Below, one piece after another: positions 14,469 through 22,388 of a stretch of DNA of 28,341 nt. The notes under the pieces are model-generated. The model ran no database searches. It was not told the origin of the DNA and saw nothing but the letters and a program-made list of their open reading frames with translations. Both the position numbers and the translations under genes were made by a program. Location of the stretch: assembly GCA_002415485.1 (NCBI GenBank), contig DHYU01000022.1:857-29197 (forward strand), in the 5' to 3' direction. This DNA comes from Proteobacteria bacterium UBA5122 (GTDB lineage: Bacteria > Pseudomonadota > Gammaproteobacteria > Tenderiales > Tenderiaceae). Within the stretch, counting starts at the first letter, position 1. Every line of letters starts with the position of its first letter.

Positions 14469-16607
14469 GTGAGTTACCGTTTCATACTTGTCGTTACCTG
14501 TGGGCTGGCAAGCAGTTCACACCTATGGGCAGGCCCTGAGGAAGACATTCTTCTGTTATATCCCAACGAAGAAATCGTCAACATCGCCACCGGCACCAGC
14601 AAGCCCATTCATTTAGCCCCTTCCGTTGCCAGCGTGATCACGGCCAACGATATCAAGGCCAGCGGCGCCCGCACCCTGGAAGAGGCGCTGGAATACGTCC
14701 CCGGCATTCACTCATCTATCTCTTTTAATCGTCACGATTCGATCTTTTCCATTCGCGGCATTCACACCGACAACGATCCTCAGACGCTCTTTCTGATCAA
14801 TGGCATCCCCTATAGCGACTCCTTTACCGGCGGTCGCCCGCAGAGCTTTCGTTTAGGTGTGGAAAACATCTCACGGATTGAGATCATCCGTGGCCCTGGC
14901 TCAGCCGTTTACGGGGCCGACGCCTTATCGAGCGTCATCAATGTCATCACCAAAGACGCCGATGAAATGGCGGGCTCTACCGTCGGCGTCCGCCATGGCT
15001 CATTCAACAGCAATAACCTGTGGGCTCAGCACGGCGGCAACTACGGCGGCTGGGACACTGCCATCAGTTTTGAATACTTCAAAACCGATGGCGATGATGG
15101 ACGCGTTATCGATAGTGATCTACAAACAATATTTGATGGAAGATTCAATACCTCTGCGACTCTGGCGCCTCATGCAACCAGCACCTACACCACCCAACAC
15201 AACACCTCGCTTAACCTAAGCAAAGGCAAGTGGAATGTTTGGCTGAATAGCTGGGTCGTCGACGAAGCAGGTGTAGGCCCTGGCGCCACCCAAGCCTTAG
15301 ACCCGGTAGGCCGTCAAGAAACCACACACAATACATTTGCGATCAACTATGAAGAATCCAATCTCGCGCCACAGTTAAACTGGAAAGTACACTTGGACTA
15401 TCACCTGATCGATAAACAGGCCTACTTCCAGCTGTTTCCTCCTGGGGCCGTCATCCCAATAGGCAATGACGGCAATGCCTTCACCTCCGGAGGAGGTCGA
15501 GTTTTATTTAGCGAAGGCATGCACGGCAATCCCGGCGGGGACATGGAGCAACTACAGCTCGAAAACAGCTTCACTTATAGCGGCTTTAATAAACACCTTC
15601 TGCGACTTGCATTTGGTGGTGGCTTTGACGATCTAACCGCCAAAGAGACAAGCAACTTCGGCCCCGGCACCATCGATGGCACCCAACTTGGTTCAGGCAT
15701 CAATGTCATCAATGGGCAACTCACATCCAAGACCAATACTGCCAACAGCTTCATGCCCCCTTCCAACCGCAAGCTTCATTTTATTTCACTACAGGATGAA
15801 TGGAGTTTTGCCCCTGACTGGGAGCTAACTACAGGCGTCCGCCACGACAATTATTCAGACTTTGGCACCACCACCAACCCACGGATGGCACTGGTATGGG
15901 CGACAAGGTACAACCTGACCACAAAGATGCTTTACGGCCGCGCCTTCCGTGCGCCTAGTTTTAACGAGCTTTATTTAACCAACAATCCTGCTGCGACAGG
16001 CAACCCTAACTTGGCGCCCGAAACCATTGATGTAGCAGAACTGGTCTTCGACTACCGACCAACCTTTGATCTGCGCTCAGTCGTAAATATCTATCGATAT
16101 GAACTCGATGATTTAATCGATTACGTCAGCGGCGTATCACAGAACATCAACGACCAAGAAGGCCACGGCTTCGAAATGGATGTTAGCTGGCATGCAGCAA
16201 CAAAACTCGATATACACACCAATTTCGCCTGGCAACACTCGGAAGATAGTCGCACAGGGGACATCATTCCAGACGCACCAGGTCGCCAGGCCTCATTAGC
16301 CGTACGCTATAAACTTGCAAACAGTTGTAGCCTAGCCCCTCAGGCCAACTGGGTCGGCGACCGAGTCCGAGCAACAAATGACCCTCGAGCAGCCATCGCA
16401 GACTACACGTTGGTCGATGTGACATATCGTTGCACACCTAGCAGCTCACCAATAGAGTGGGCGTTAAGTGTGCGCAATGCATTTGACAAAGATGCACGTG
16501 AGCCTTCGCCATATTACTCGAACTTAGGCCGGGCCAGGATCGAAAAGGACTTTCCACTAGAAGGGCGTAACGTATATATCGAAGCCATCTATCATTTTGA
16601 CCAATGA
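14469..16607 (+). CDS. TonB-dependent outer-membrane receptor
   Basis: This 712-residue protein starts at GTG 14469, supported by GGGAGG 8 bases upstream and by the signal peptide that follows (MSYRFILVVTCGLASSSHLWA). The EEIVNIATG segment near 35 could be a TonB box. The plug domain is typical: PSVASVITANDIKASGARTLEEAL, VPGIHSSIS, FSIRGIHTDNDPQTLFLINGIP, and IEIIRGPGSAVYGADALSSVINVITK. A 22-strand barrel with alternating residues follows, including GRAFRAPSFNELYL and NPNLAPETIDVAEL. The layout is closest to the colicin I/BtuB/FepA-like receptors that take siderophores, haem or vitamin B12. The substrate cannot be fixed, and no transporter or tonB gene is next to it. The gene stands alone. 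Confidence 0.95.
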   Translation: MSYRFILVVTCGLASSSHLWAGPEEDILLLYPNEEIVNIATGTSKPIHLAPSVASVITANDIKASGARTLEEALEYVPGIHSSISFNRHDSIFSIRGIHTDNDPQTLFLINGIPYSDSFTGGRPQSFRLGVENISRIEIIRGPGSAVYGADALSSVINVITKDADEMAGSTVGVRHGSFNSNNLWAQHGGNYGGWDTAISFEYFKTDGDDGRVIDSDLQTIFDGRFNTSATLAPHATSTYTTQHNTSLNLSKGKWNVWLNSWVVDEAGVGPGATQALDPVGRQETTHNTFAINYEESNLAPQLNWKVHLDYHLIDKQAYFQLFPPGAVIPIGNDGNAFTSGGGRVLFSEGMHGNPGGDMEQLQLENSFTYSGFNKHLLRLAFGGGFDDLTAKETSNFGPGTIDGTQLGSGINVINGQLTSKTNTANSFMPPSNRKLHFISLQDEWSFAPDWELTTGVRHDNYSDFGTTTNPRMALVWATRYNLTTKMLYGRAFRAPSFNELYLTNNPAATGNPNLAPETIDVAELVFDYRPTFDLRSVVNIYRYELDDLIDYVSGVSQNINDQEGHGFEMDVSWHAATKLDIHTNFAWQHSEDSRTGDIIPDAPGRQASLAVRYKLANSCSLAPQANWVGDRVRATNDPRAAIADYTLVDVTYRCTPSSSPIEWALSVRNAFDKDAREPSPYYSNLGRARIEKDFPLEGRNVYIEAIYHFDQ

Positions 16608-16634
16608 TAGACACCCACACACATAAATTGATCA

Positions 16635-17501
16635 CTAACGCCCAGTATATGCCACCACTCTAAACGGTCGCTCCTCGTTCTTGGCTTTAGGCAAAGGACG
16701 AGGAGCTTTCCCCTGATACTGAACATCATCACAACGCAACGGCAAAAAACTCTCGGGTTGTTTCTCAACCGCATCGACATAACAAGCCGTCACGCCACTT
16801 GCGACGAGTGTTGCACTAATACGATATACCTCTTCCGGGGTTAACCCCTGATCAGACAGAAATGCTGACACGTATCCATTAATATTCATACGTTCGTCAT
16901 AACGTTCAATCAACACCTGCTCAATCTGATAGGCCAACTGTAGATGAGGGCCAACCTCAAAACCAAGCTGGGCCGAGACCTTTTGCATCGCAGGAATACG
17001 CTCATCCCCTTTGGCTATTGGACGCGCATAACCCATGATATGCGGCTTGCCGCCATGCTTGGCGCATTCATCATCAACGATCGCCTCGACCGTCCAACCT
17101 TGTGTTAACAATGCATAGGCATGCTGGATAAACTCCAGGCCAGCGATAACTGTTTTGGAACCGCCATAGGCGCGCGAATCCGCACCCAACACACCGGCCA
17201 CCGTCGCGGCAACCACCGATGTACGCATTGATCCTGCCAGTGCACCAATCTGATTACACCAGATCCGCGAGTCTGGCCAACTCATACAGATCTGACGCGC
17301 CTCAAACCAATCGGCCAGGCGTCGCTCCGGCAGGCGGCCTGTCGCATTCAATATCATCACCTGCATATAAGACTTCTGCCCAACCAGATCATCCATCATC
17401 GAATAGCGATGGTTATAGACCGCCTCGCCGACCTTCCAACCACCTTTGCTGCTGGTGATGGTGTTGCGGCGCTGATCCCAAAAATGTGTATCAGTCTTCA
17501 T
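16635..17501 (-). CDS. Citrate-synthase-fold protein, divergent subunit B
   Basis: This 288-residue protein starts at ATG 17501; a TTG two codons earlier is also possible. It has the citrate-synthase family layout (GRLPERRLADWFEA, then ALAGSMRTS, AYGGSKTVIAGLEFI, GYARPIAKGDERIPAM and a C-terminal helical bundle). It is only about two thirds of the length of normal citrate synthase, as in citryl-CoA lyases. By eye, all three catalytic residues are replaced: the first His by Tyr112 in AYGG, the second His by Ala159 in GYARP, and the Asp region by NINGY (205-209). It overlaps the stop of the upstream paralogue by 11 bases with no ribosome binding site, so translation is coupled and a heteromeric complex is likely. 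The reaction, if any, is unknown. Confidence 0.82.
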   Translation of the reverse strand: MKTDTHFWDQRRNTITSSKGGWKVGEAVYNHRYSMMDDLVGQKSYMQVMILNATGRLPERRLADWFEARQICMSWPDSRIWCNQIGALAGSMRTSVVAATVAGVLGADSRAYGGSKTVIAGLEFIQHAYALLTQGWTVEAIVDDECAKHGGKPHIMGYARPIAKGDERIPAMQKVSAQLGFEVGPHLQLAYQIEQVLIERYDERMNINGYVSAFLSDQGLTPEEVYRISATLVASGVTACYVDAVEKQPESFLPLRCDDVQYQGKAPRPLPKAKNEERPFRVVAYTGR

Positions 17502-18315
17502 AATCAATAAAGTAATTTTCGTCTTTGATGAAAGGCATATCAGTTAGTTTTTTATTTGACTGCTCGACACCATGCGCCACCAACCCAGGTGCCAGACATA
17601 ACTGATATAAACCCGCTGCGGCACGAGGCTGGAAACCCAGATCGGCAAACACTGCTGCAGCCAAGCCGGTATGCAACCAACCCATGTGATGATCCTTCAG
17701 CTTCGCGGCAAACTCACAGCCCCACGCCAAGGACTTCCCGGCACCTGGCATCGAAGCTAGATGTTGTGCAAATTGATTTGGCAATGGATCAACACCATTA
17801 AAACGCGCACCAAAACCAGGAGCCAGGTGCACATCATTTACGGCATCAGATTTTTCATCGAGCTGCATCAATAATGTATCTATCACTGCGGCGGGAGATT
17901 GTTTCAAATGCTTTCTTAAGAAACGCATGGCGGGCTCAACCTCCGCCGCTCCCAAGTGGTCACCACCTAAGGTCATCAATGCAATGGGTAGAATATGTGA
18001 GCTATTTGATTTGCTAACACCTGCGTTCATCGCTGCACGTGTCGCGGCATGCCGAGGCCCGGGATTAATAGCCGACACCATGAACATTTCCAATAATTTC
18101 GCTTCATCTTTATTGGGCAGTTCACCACGAAACAACAAATACAACATTTCTACAAAACTGATGTTTTGCATCAGCTCGTTTAAATCATAACCGTGGCAAT
18201 AACAGTGTTCGGCAAGATAGGGGTTGTCGTTGGAGGGCGTTTCCAACCATATTTTTGTAGATGCTTTATCCGCATACGTTTCGTTGCGTCGCTCTACATC
18301 CTTATTATTTTCCAT
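17491..18315 (-). CDS. Citrate-synthase-fold protein, divergent subunit A
   Basis: This 274-residue protein begins at ATG 18315. The N-terminal HGYDLNELMQNISFVEMLYLLFRGELP (41-67) is a classic citrate-synthase signature. GGDHLGAAEVEPAMRFL keeps the first catalytic His (H120). GFGARFNGVDP (167-177) matches the GFGHR block but has Ala170 in place of the second catalytic His, and HMGWLHTG (210-217) lacks the catalytic Asp. The chain is short compared with citrate synthase (about 430 residues) and near the size of citryl-CoA lyase or the C-terminal module of ATP-citrate lyase. It probably binds a CoA ester and works with the overlapping gene downstream, though neither subunit alone has a full active site. 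No 2-methylcitrate or TCA gene is nearby. Annotation pipelines may call it citryl-CoA lyase; I would not. Confidence 0.85.
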   Translation of the reverse strand: MENNKDVERRNETYADKASTKIWLETPSNDNPYLAEHCYCHGYDLNELMQNISFVEMLYLLFRGELPNKDEAKLLEMFMVSAINPGPRHAATRAAMNAGVSKSNSSHILPIALMTLGGDHLGAAEVEPAMRFLRKHLKQSPAAVIDTLLMQLDEKSDAVNDVHLAPGFGARFNGVDPLPNQFAQHLASMPGAGKSLAWGCEFAAKLKDHHMGWLHTGLAAAVFADLGFQPRAAAGLYQLCLAPGLVAHGVEQSNKKLTDMPFIKDENYFIDYED

Positions 18316-18382
18316 TGTATTCCGATCGTAGCTTTACCAGCTAGGATATCGGATGCCATCGATCAACCCTTAACCGGGCTAT

Positions 18383-18412
18383 AAAAAAACCGGGCAGTTC
18401 ATCACTGCCCGG
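18383..18412 (-). terminator. Intrinsic terminator of the SGNH hydrolase gene
   Basis: On the minus strand a perfect 9-base-pair stem CCGGGCAGT/ACTGCCCGG with a 5-base loop is followed by TTTTTTTAT. It lies 17 bases past the hydrolase stop and separates that gene from the citrate-synthase pair. Confidence 0.92.
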
Positions 18413-18428
18413 CAAAATTTCATTTTTC

Positions 18429-19265
18429 TTAAGGATTATTTATAACGTACTGCGCAATTCTTTCAGCTGCTTTGCGCGCAGTTTTTGAATTGGGATGTAA
18501 TCCATCTCCGTTGTGTTCGAATCCTTCCCACACATCAAGATACACCGCCCCTACTAATTCGCTTTCTATGCGGAGCCGATGAAGCTCACTCAATGCCTGC
18601 CAAGATCCACTATCAATAAACCAATAAAATGGACGATAACGTTCGAAGTCCAATGCCGATGCGGGTGGATAACTGGTATAGATGGGCGTAATCCCGACGC
18701 TCAATGCCCGCCGTCCTAATGCGATCAATCGATCGATATATTCATTCATTTCCACTGCAGTACATGGCGTGGTTTGCACCTCAGGCACATCGTAATTATT
18801 TGAATGCATACAATCATTGCCGTGCGTAATAACCACATAGTCGGCATTATAGGTTCCGGGCTGTGCAAAGTTTCTCACTCGGCTTAGCGCACGATCAAAC
18901 TGCTGATCAAAACTAATCCACTTCACATCACTACACACAGTGCCTGCGCTTAACGAACAGTCCCGGTGTGCCACCGTGCTTGCCCCCGCCACGCCTTCGT
19001 TAATCACAAAACCCGGCAGGCGAGGATCTTTAATCAATGCCTTGCCCAAATCCAAATAACTCCCCCTACCTACATTGAGGCCTCCCCAGACCCCCTGCAT
19101 CTGATCATTTAACGGCAGATCGCCATTGGCCATCGACGCCCCCACCACCAATATCGGCGCCGTTAAAACCTGCTCGGCCTGAACACCACTCGCACTAGCC
19201 ATCAACATCACACCGGACGCCATCAATACTGACACTTTCTTTTTAGTTACTTCCAAACAAGCCAT
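18429..19265 (-). CDS. Exported SGNH/GDSL-type hydrolase
   Basis: This 278-residue protein starts at ATG 19265, chosen over upstream in-frame starts because GAGGAGAGG lies just before it and a signal peptide follows (MACLEVTKKKVSVLMASGVM through SASGVQA). The SGNH blocks are present but modified: VVGASMANGD near the mature N-terminus (GAS in place of GDS, with the nucleophile Ser), NEGVAGAST (block II Gly), ITHGNDCMHS (block III Asn) and DGLHPNSKTARKAA (block V Asp/His). Four or more Cys residues in the mature chain suggest disulfides in the periplasm. Large SGNH proteins of this kind include carbohydrate esterases and lipases. The substrate is unknown. Confidence 0.85.
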   Translation of the reverse strand: MACLEVTKKKVSVLMASGVMLMASASGVQAEQVLTAPILVVGASMANGDLPLNDQMQGVWGGLNVGRGSYLDLGKALIKDPRLPGFVINEGVAGASTVAHRDCSLSAGTVCSDVKWISFDQQFDRALSRVRNFAQPGTYNADYVVITHGNDCMHSNNYDVPEVQTTPCTAVEMNEYIDRLIALGRRALSVGITPIYTSYPPASALDFERYRPFYWFIDSGSWQALSELHRLRIESELVGAVYLDVWEGFEHNGDGLHPNSKTARKAAERIAQYVINNP

Positions 19266-19475
19266 TGACCTCTCCTCACTCAAGACTGTTTTATAGGTTG
19301 CCCCCTCCATGGCAGCGGTTTTCGTCCATAGCCCTCTCAACCGCAAACAACTATGTAGCCCTAAAACAATAATTCTTGAGTGGAAAAGTAGAAAAAACAC
19401 CAAAACCTATCAGTTCAGTCAGTCAATAAAACGACAAGATCGATAACATATACCTTCAACACCAAGAACAATGCC

Positions 19476-19495
19476 AGCCCGCCTTACAGCGGGCT
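19476..19495 (-). terminator. Hairpin after the NmrA-type gene
   Basis: Perfect 7-base arms AGCCCGC/GCGGGCT with a 6-base loop start 13 bases past the NmrA-type stop codon on the minus strand. The T tail is weak (CATTGTT), so it may be a partial terminator. Confidence 0.5.
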
Positions 19496-19507
19496 AGCTC
19501 ACTGCCC

Positions 19508-20335
19508 TTAATGCCAGACACCCGTTGCTGCCACTGCCTGGGCGTAGTCACGAAACTCTCGCGCCGGCCTGCCCAAGACCCGCTCCACATCGCCCGTGGT
19601 AAACGCGTTGCGCCCATCCAGGACTGTCGAAAACAGATAGTTCAACAGCCACTGAAAATCCGCAGGCAGGCCCATCTCCTTCAATGCTGCGGCATATTGA
19701 TCCGGCGTAATTTGTACATAACGGATATCACGGCCAGCGGCCTTGGCAATCTCCGCAATCACTTCTTTAAAGCTCAGCAGGCGTGGCCCGGTCAGCTCAT
19801 ACAAACGCCCCGCATGCACATCATCACTCAAGGCCGCCAGCGCCACGTCAGCGATATCATCGGCATCGACAAAGGGCTCGCCCACGTTCGCCGCGGGCAA
19901 TACAATCTCGCCCGCCTGCACCTGCTCCAGCAGAAAGTTCTCACTGAAGTTTTGTGAAAACCAGCTGCAACGCAGAATCGTCCATTTCAACGCAGACGCC
20001 TTCACCACCTCTTCCGCCCGCTGCGCCTCCTCTTCACCACGACCACTCAAAAACACAATGCGCTCGACCCCGGCCAGCTCAGCGGCAGCGACAAAGCTTT
20101 TGATCGTATCCACCGCACCAGGAATCGCCAGATCCGGGTAATACGTCACGTACATTGCATTCACCCCCGTCATCGCTGCCGCCCAGGTATCCGGTCGTTG
20201 CCAATCAAACGGGATGCTCGCCGCGCGCGATCCCAAACGCACCGGCCGCCCCTGCGCATGCAGGCGCTGCACAACACGACCTCCTGTCTTACCTGTCGCA
20301 CCGATCACCAAGACCAAACCATCATTCGTCTTCAT
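19508..20335 (-). CDS. NmrA-family NAD(P)-binding oxidoreductase-like protein
   Basis: This 275-residue protein starts at ATG 20335, which has GGAGAG at the right distance; the ATG two codons upstream touches the ribosome binding site. A Rossmann dinucleotide motif VIGATGKTGGRV occupies residues 9-20, followed by an Arg (LGSRAAS) that often favours NADP(H). FLSGRGEEEAQRAEEVVKAS, TILRCSWFSQNF and GEPFVDADDIADVA are typical of NmrA/atypical short-chain dehydrogenase proteins such as quinone oxidoreductase 2 (QorB-like). The classic YxxxK catalytic pair is absent, as in NmrA itself. It may reduce a small carbonyl or quinone, or sense NADP(H). It is divergent from an AraC regulator with 167 bases between, so it is the likely target of that regulator. 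Confidence 0.9.
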   Translation of the reverse strand: MKTNDGLVLVIGATGKTGGRVVQRLHAQGRPVRLGSRAASIPFDWQRPDTWAAAMTGVNAMYVTYYPDLAIPGAVDTIKSFVAAAELAGVERIVFLSGRGEEEAQRAEEVVKASALKWTILRCSWFSQNFSENFLLEQVQAGEIVLPAANVGEPFVDADDIADVALAALSDDVHAGRLYELTGPRLLSFKEVIAEIAKAAGRDIRYVQITPDQYAAALKEMGLPADFQWLLNYLFSTVLDGRNAFTTGDVERVLGRPAREFRDYAQAVAATGVWH

Positions 20336-20411
20336 CGTCATCTCTCCTATTCCATGATTAGTAAACGCGAGATAACTATGGCCCGAAGCCACATTTTTCA
20401 GAATGATCACT

Positions 20412-20421
20412 ACTCCGGAGT
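20412..20421. promoter_or_regulatory. Palindrome ACTCCGGAGT between the NmrA-type and AraC genes
   Basis: A perfect 10-base palindrome lies in the middle of the 167-base divergent intergenic region. It may be a regulator site, but its short length makes chance plausible. Confidence 0.25.
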
Positions 20422-20461
20422 TCTTGCTCGATCGTCCAGACTTTGCAAAATCCTGCGTTTT

Positions 20462-20481
20462 CACTTCAAATAACACTTCAA
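20462..20481 (+). promoter_or_regulatory. Direct repeat CACTTCAA-n4-CACTTCAA before the AraC gene
   Basis: Two identical 8-base copies with a 12-base period lie 21 bases before the AraC start codon. AraC-family proteins usually bind direct repeats, so this may be an autoregulatory site. No -10/-35 pair could be placed with certainty. Confidence 0.3.
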
Positions 20482-20502
20482 CATGCGAAAACAGGCACGC
20501 AC

Positions 20503-21462
20503 ATGAGTACACCGCCAGTCATTGCCATCGATAACGCCACGCAAGATCCCTTGAGCGAGGCGCTGCACTTTCTGCGTATGGATGGTGCGTTTTATTGCCG
20601 TTCTGAGTTAAGGGGTGAATGGGGCGTGCACATCCCCCACATGACTGATCACTTGTGGTTTCACGTCGTCACCGAAGGGTATTGCTGGTTGGAAATTGAA
20701 AACGGCAAAGAGGCCTGCCTGCTCAAACCCGGCACCTTCGCCCTCGTACCACACGGCACTGGCCATCGCATCTACGGCAGCAAAGGCGCGAACACACCGA
20801 ATGTATTGGACCTGCCGCGTGAACAGATCAGCGAACGCTACGAAATCCTGCGCCACGGCCAAGGCGAACTGCATAGCCACATGATCTGCGGCGCGCTCTG
20901 CTGCGACCACCCCGCCGCGCGCAATCTTGTCAATGCGCTGCCCAAACTACTGGTCTTTGATGAAAGTCGCTTTGGTGACATGGCCTGGATGCACACCCTG
21001 CTGCAAATCATGGCCTTTGAAATTCGCGCACCACAAGCCGGCGGCGAAGCCATCATCACCCGCCTCGGCGACGTACTCGTCGTGCAGGCTATCCGCAACT
21101 GGCTCGCCACCGACCCCGCCGCCAACAGCGGCTGGATCGGTGCACTCAAAGACAAACAGATCGGCAAGGCCATCGCCCTCATCCACAAAGACCCTGTGCG
21201 CAACTGGAGTGTCGAAGGCCTCGCCAAAGAAGTCGCCATGTCACGCTCCGCCTTCTCCGCCCGCTTCAGCAAACTCATCGGCGAGCCCGTCATGCAATAC
21301 ATCACCCAATGGCGCATGTACAACGCAATGGACGTGTTAAAACATCAAAACACCACCGTCGCTGAAGTGGCTGATCAGTTTGGATATCAATCGGAAGCAG
21401 CATTTAGTCGTGCATTCAAACGAGTGACCGGCGCAGGACCTGGGGACGTCAAAAGGTTTTAG
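20503..21462 (+). CDS. AraC-family transcriptional regulator with N-terminal cupin
   Basis: This is a 319-residue protein starting at ATG 20503; the extension upstream to 20443 is outside the family pattern. Residues about 10-190 form the cupin_6 sensing domain (GEWGVHIPHMTDHLWFHVV, CLLKPGTFALVPHGTGHRI). The C-terminal 100 residues form two helix-turn-helix motifs: WSVEGLAKEVAMSRSAFSARF and VAEVADQFGYQSEAAFSRAF, ending GAGPGDVKRF. Regulators of this type usually sit next to an NAD(P)-binding or hydrolase gene that they activate in response to a small molecule. Here that partner is the divergent NmrA-type gene. The ligand is unknown. Confidence 0.95.
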   Translation: MSTPPVIAIDNATQDPLSEALHFLRMDGAFYCRSELRGEWGVHIPHMTDHLWFHVVTEGYCWLEIENGKEACLLKPGTFALVPHGTGHRIYGSKGANTPNVLDLPREQISERYEILRHGQGELHSHMICGALCCDHPAARNLVNALPKLLVFDESRFGDMAWMHTLLQIMAFEIRAPQAGGEAIITRLGDVLVVQAIRNWLATDPAANSGWIGALKDKQIGKAIALIHKDPVRNWSVEGLAKEVAMSRSAFSARFSKLIGEPVMQYITQWRMYNAMDVLKHQNTTVAEVADQFGYQSEAAFSRAFKRVTGAGPGDVKRF

Positions 21463-21501
21463 CGCACTTAATCAGTTGAGCGACAACAAACATTGGAAAA
21501 T

Positions 21502-21536
21502 AAAAAAGCCCCATCCCAACCGGGACAGGGCTTTTT
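21502..21536. terminator. Bidirectional terminator between AraC gene and tRNA-Thr
   Basis: An A run, an interrupted GC stem (AGCCC-CATCCC/GGGACAGGGCT) and a T run form a symmetric structure with T tails on both strands. It serves the convergent AraC gene (plus) and tRNA-Thr (minus), ending 4 bases before the tRNA CCA. Confidence 0.9.
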
Positions 21537-21540
21537 AATA

Positions 21541-21616
21541 TGGAGCTGGTGATAAGATTCGAACTTACGACCGGCTGATTACAAATCAGCTGCTCTACCA
21601 GCTGAGCTACACCAGC
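21541..21616 (-). tRNA. tRNA-Thr (anticodon TGT)
   Basis: On the minus strand 76 bases fold into a cloverleaf: acceptor GCTGGTG/CACCAGC, D arm GCTC/GAGC, anticodon stem GCTGA/TCAGC with loop TTTGTAA giving TGT, T arm GTAAG/CTTAT with TTCGAAT loop, discriminator T and an encoded CCA. It follows birA-coaX-SPOR, as the tRNA-Thr of many gammaproteobacteria does. Confidence 0.96.
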
Positions 21617-21674
21617 AAAGAGGGGGGCATTCTACCTCAGCTTTTGCGAATGCGCTACTGTTTTGCCAAGACCA

Positions 21675-22388
21675 TTAACGACATTCACGAACATCCCGTT
21701 TTGCATCGGGCACTTCGGCCATTAGCGGCTGCCAGACGCTATCGCTGTCGAGGTCTGGCTTCCACACTTCGATATCGAGCCAATAACGTGCCTCGGAGCG
21801 ATGGCGCTCTTCGAGTTTGGCGGCATAACCGGCCTGTTCGATTTCCTGTTGGCGTTTCATCGCACTGGCTTCGTTTCTGAACACGCCGACGGATATGGCA
21901 TTGGCGGGTTCAGAGCCCGAAACGATCAACACATCGCGCAGGCCTTTTTCTTTCATACTTTTGAGTACGTCACGCGCCTGTTTCACAGTAGCGTGCGGGC
22001 CGACATAGACCCAATAGCCGGTGCGGACCTTTTCCGCCACAGCGCGCTGTTGGGTGACAAATCCCGCTTCGTCAAATTGGTTGGTGGCACGATTGATGGC
22101 GGCCAAACCTGCAAATGGGCCTATCGTATAGCAGGCCTGTGGTTTGGGTTCACCTGCAGCAACCGCTGCTGGCAGATCAATCAGCGGCGAGGGTTCAGGT
22201 GAATCTTGTTGTACTTGTTCAATGACCAGAGCCTTGGGTGGCAGTTCGCCGCGCTCGGTCAACAATTGCAAGGTCGGCACACCAGGAATTTGCGCCTCCG
22301 GCAACGGCGCCTCAATTTTAGGATTGGCATACTGCCAACCGAAATAGGCCAGATTCATCAACAACAGGCTGACCATCACCCAACGCAT
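21675..22388 (-). CDS. SPOR-domain membrane protein of the birA-coaX cluster
   Basis: This 237-residue protein begins immediately after the coaX stop (TAG then ATG). Residues about 3-18 (WVMVSLLLMNLAYFGW) are a membrane anchor, followed by a Pro-rich linker. A domain at about 85-160 (CYTIGPFAGLAAINRATNQF, TGYWVYVGPHATVKQARDVL) is a SPOR-like ferredoxin fold. A second, weaker unit (ISVGVFRNEASAMKRQQEIEQAGYAA) follows at about 165-205. SPOR domains bind denuded peptidoglycan at division sites. The same gene order, birA-coaX-SPOR, is common in gammaproteobacteria, so function is probably linked by position rather than pathway. Confidence 0.9.
   Translation of the reverse strand: MRWVMVSLLLMNLAYFGWQYANPKIEAPLPEAQIPGVPTLQLLTERGELPPKALVIEQVQQDSPEPSPLIDLPAAVAAGEPKPQACYTIGPFAGLAAINRATNQFDEAGFVTQQRAVAEKVRTGYWVYVGPHATVKQARDVLKSMKEKGLRDVLIVSGSEPANAISVGVFRNEASAMKRQQEIEQAGYAAKLEERHRSEARYWLDIEVWKPDLDSDSVWQPLMAEVPDAKRDVRECR

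Noticed and set aside
16635..18315. Annotation of the two genes as citrate synthase or citryl-CoA lyase
   Set aside because: The catalytic His and Asp residues appear replaced, so the fold is accepted but the activity is not.
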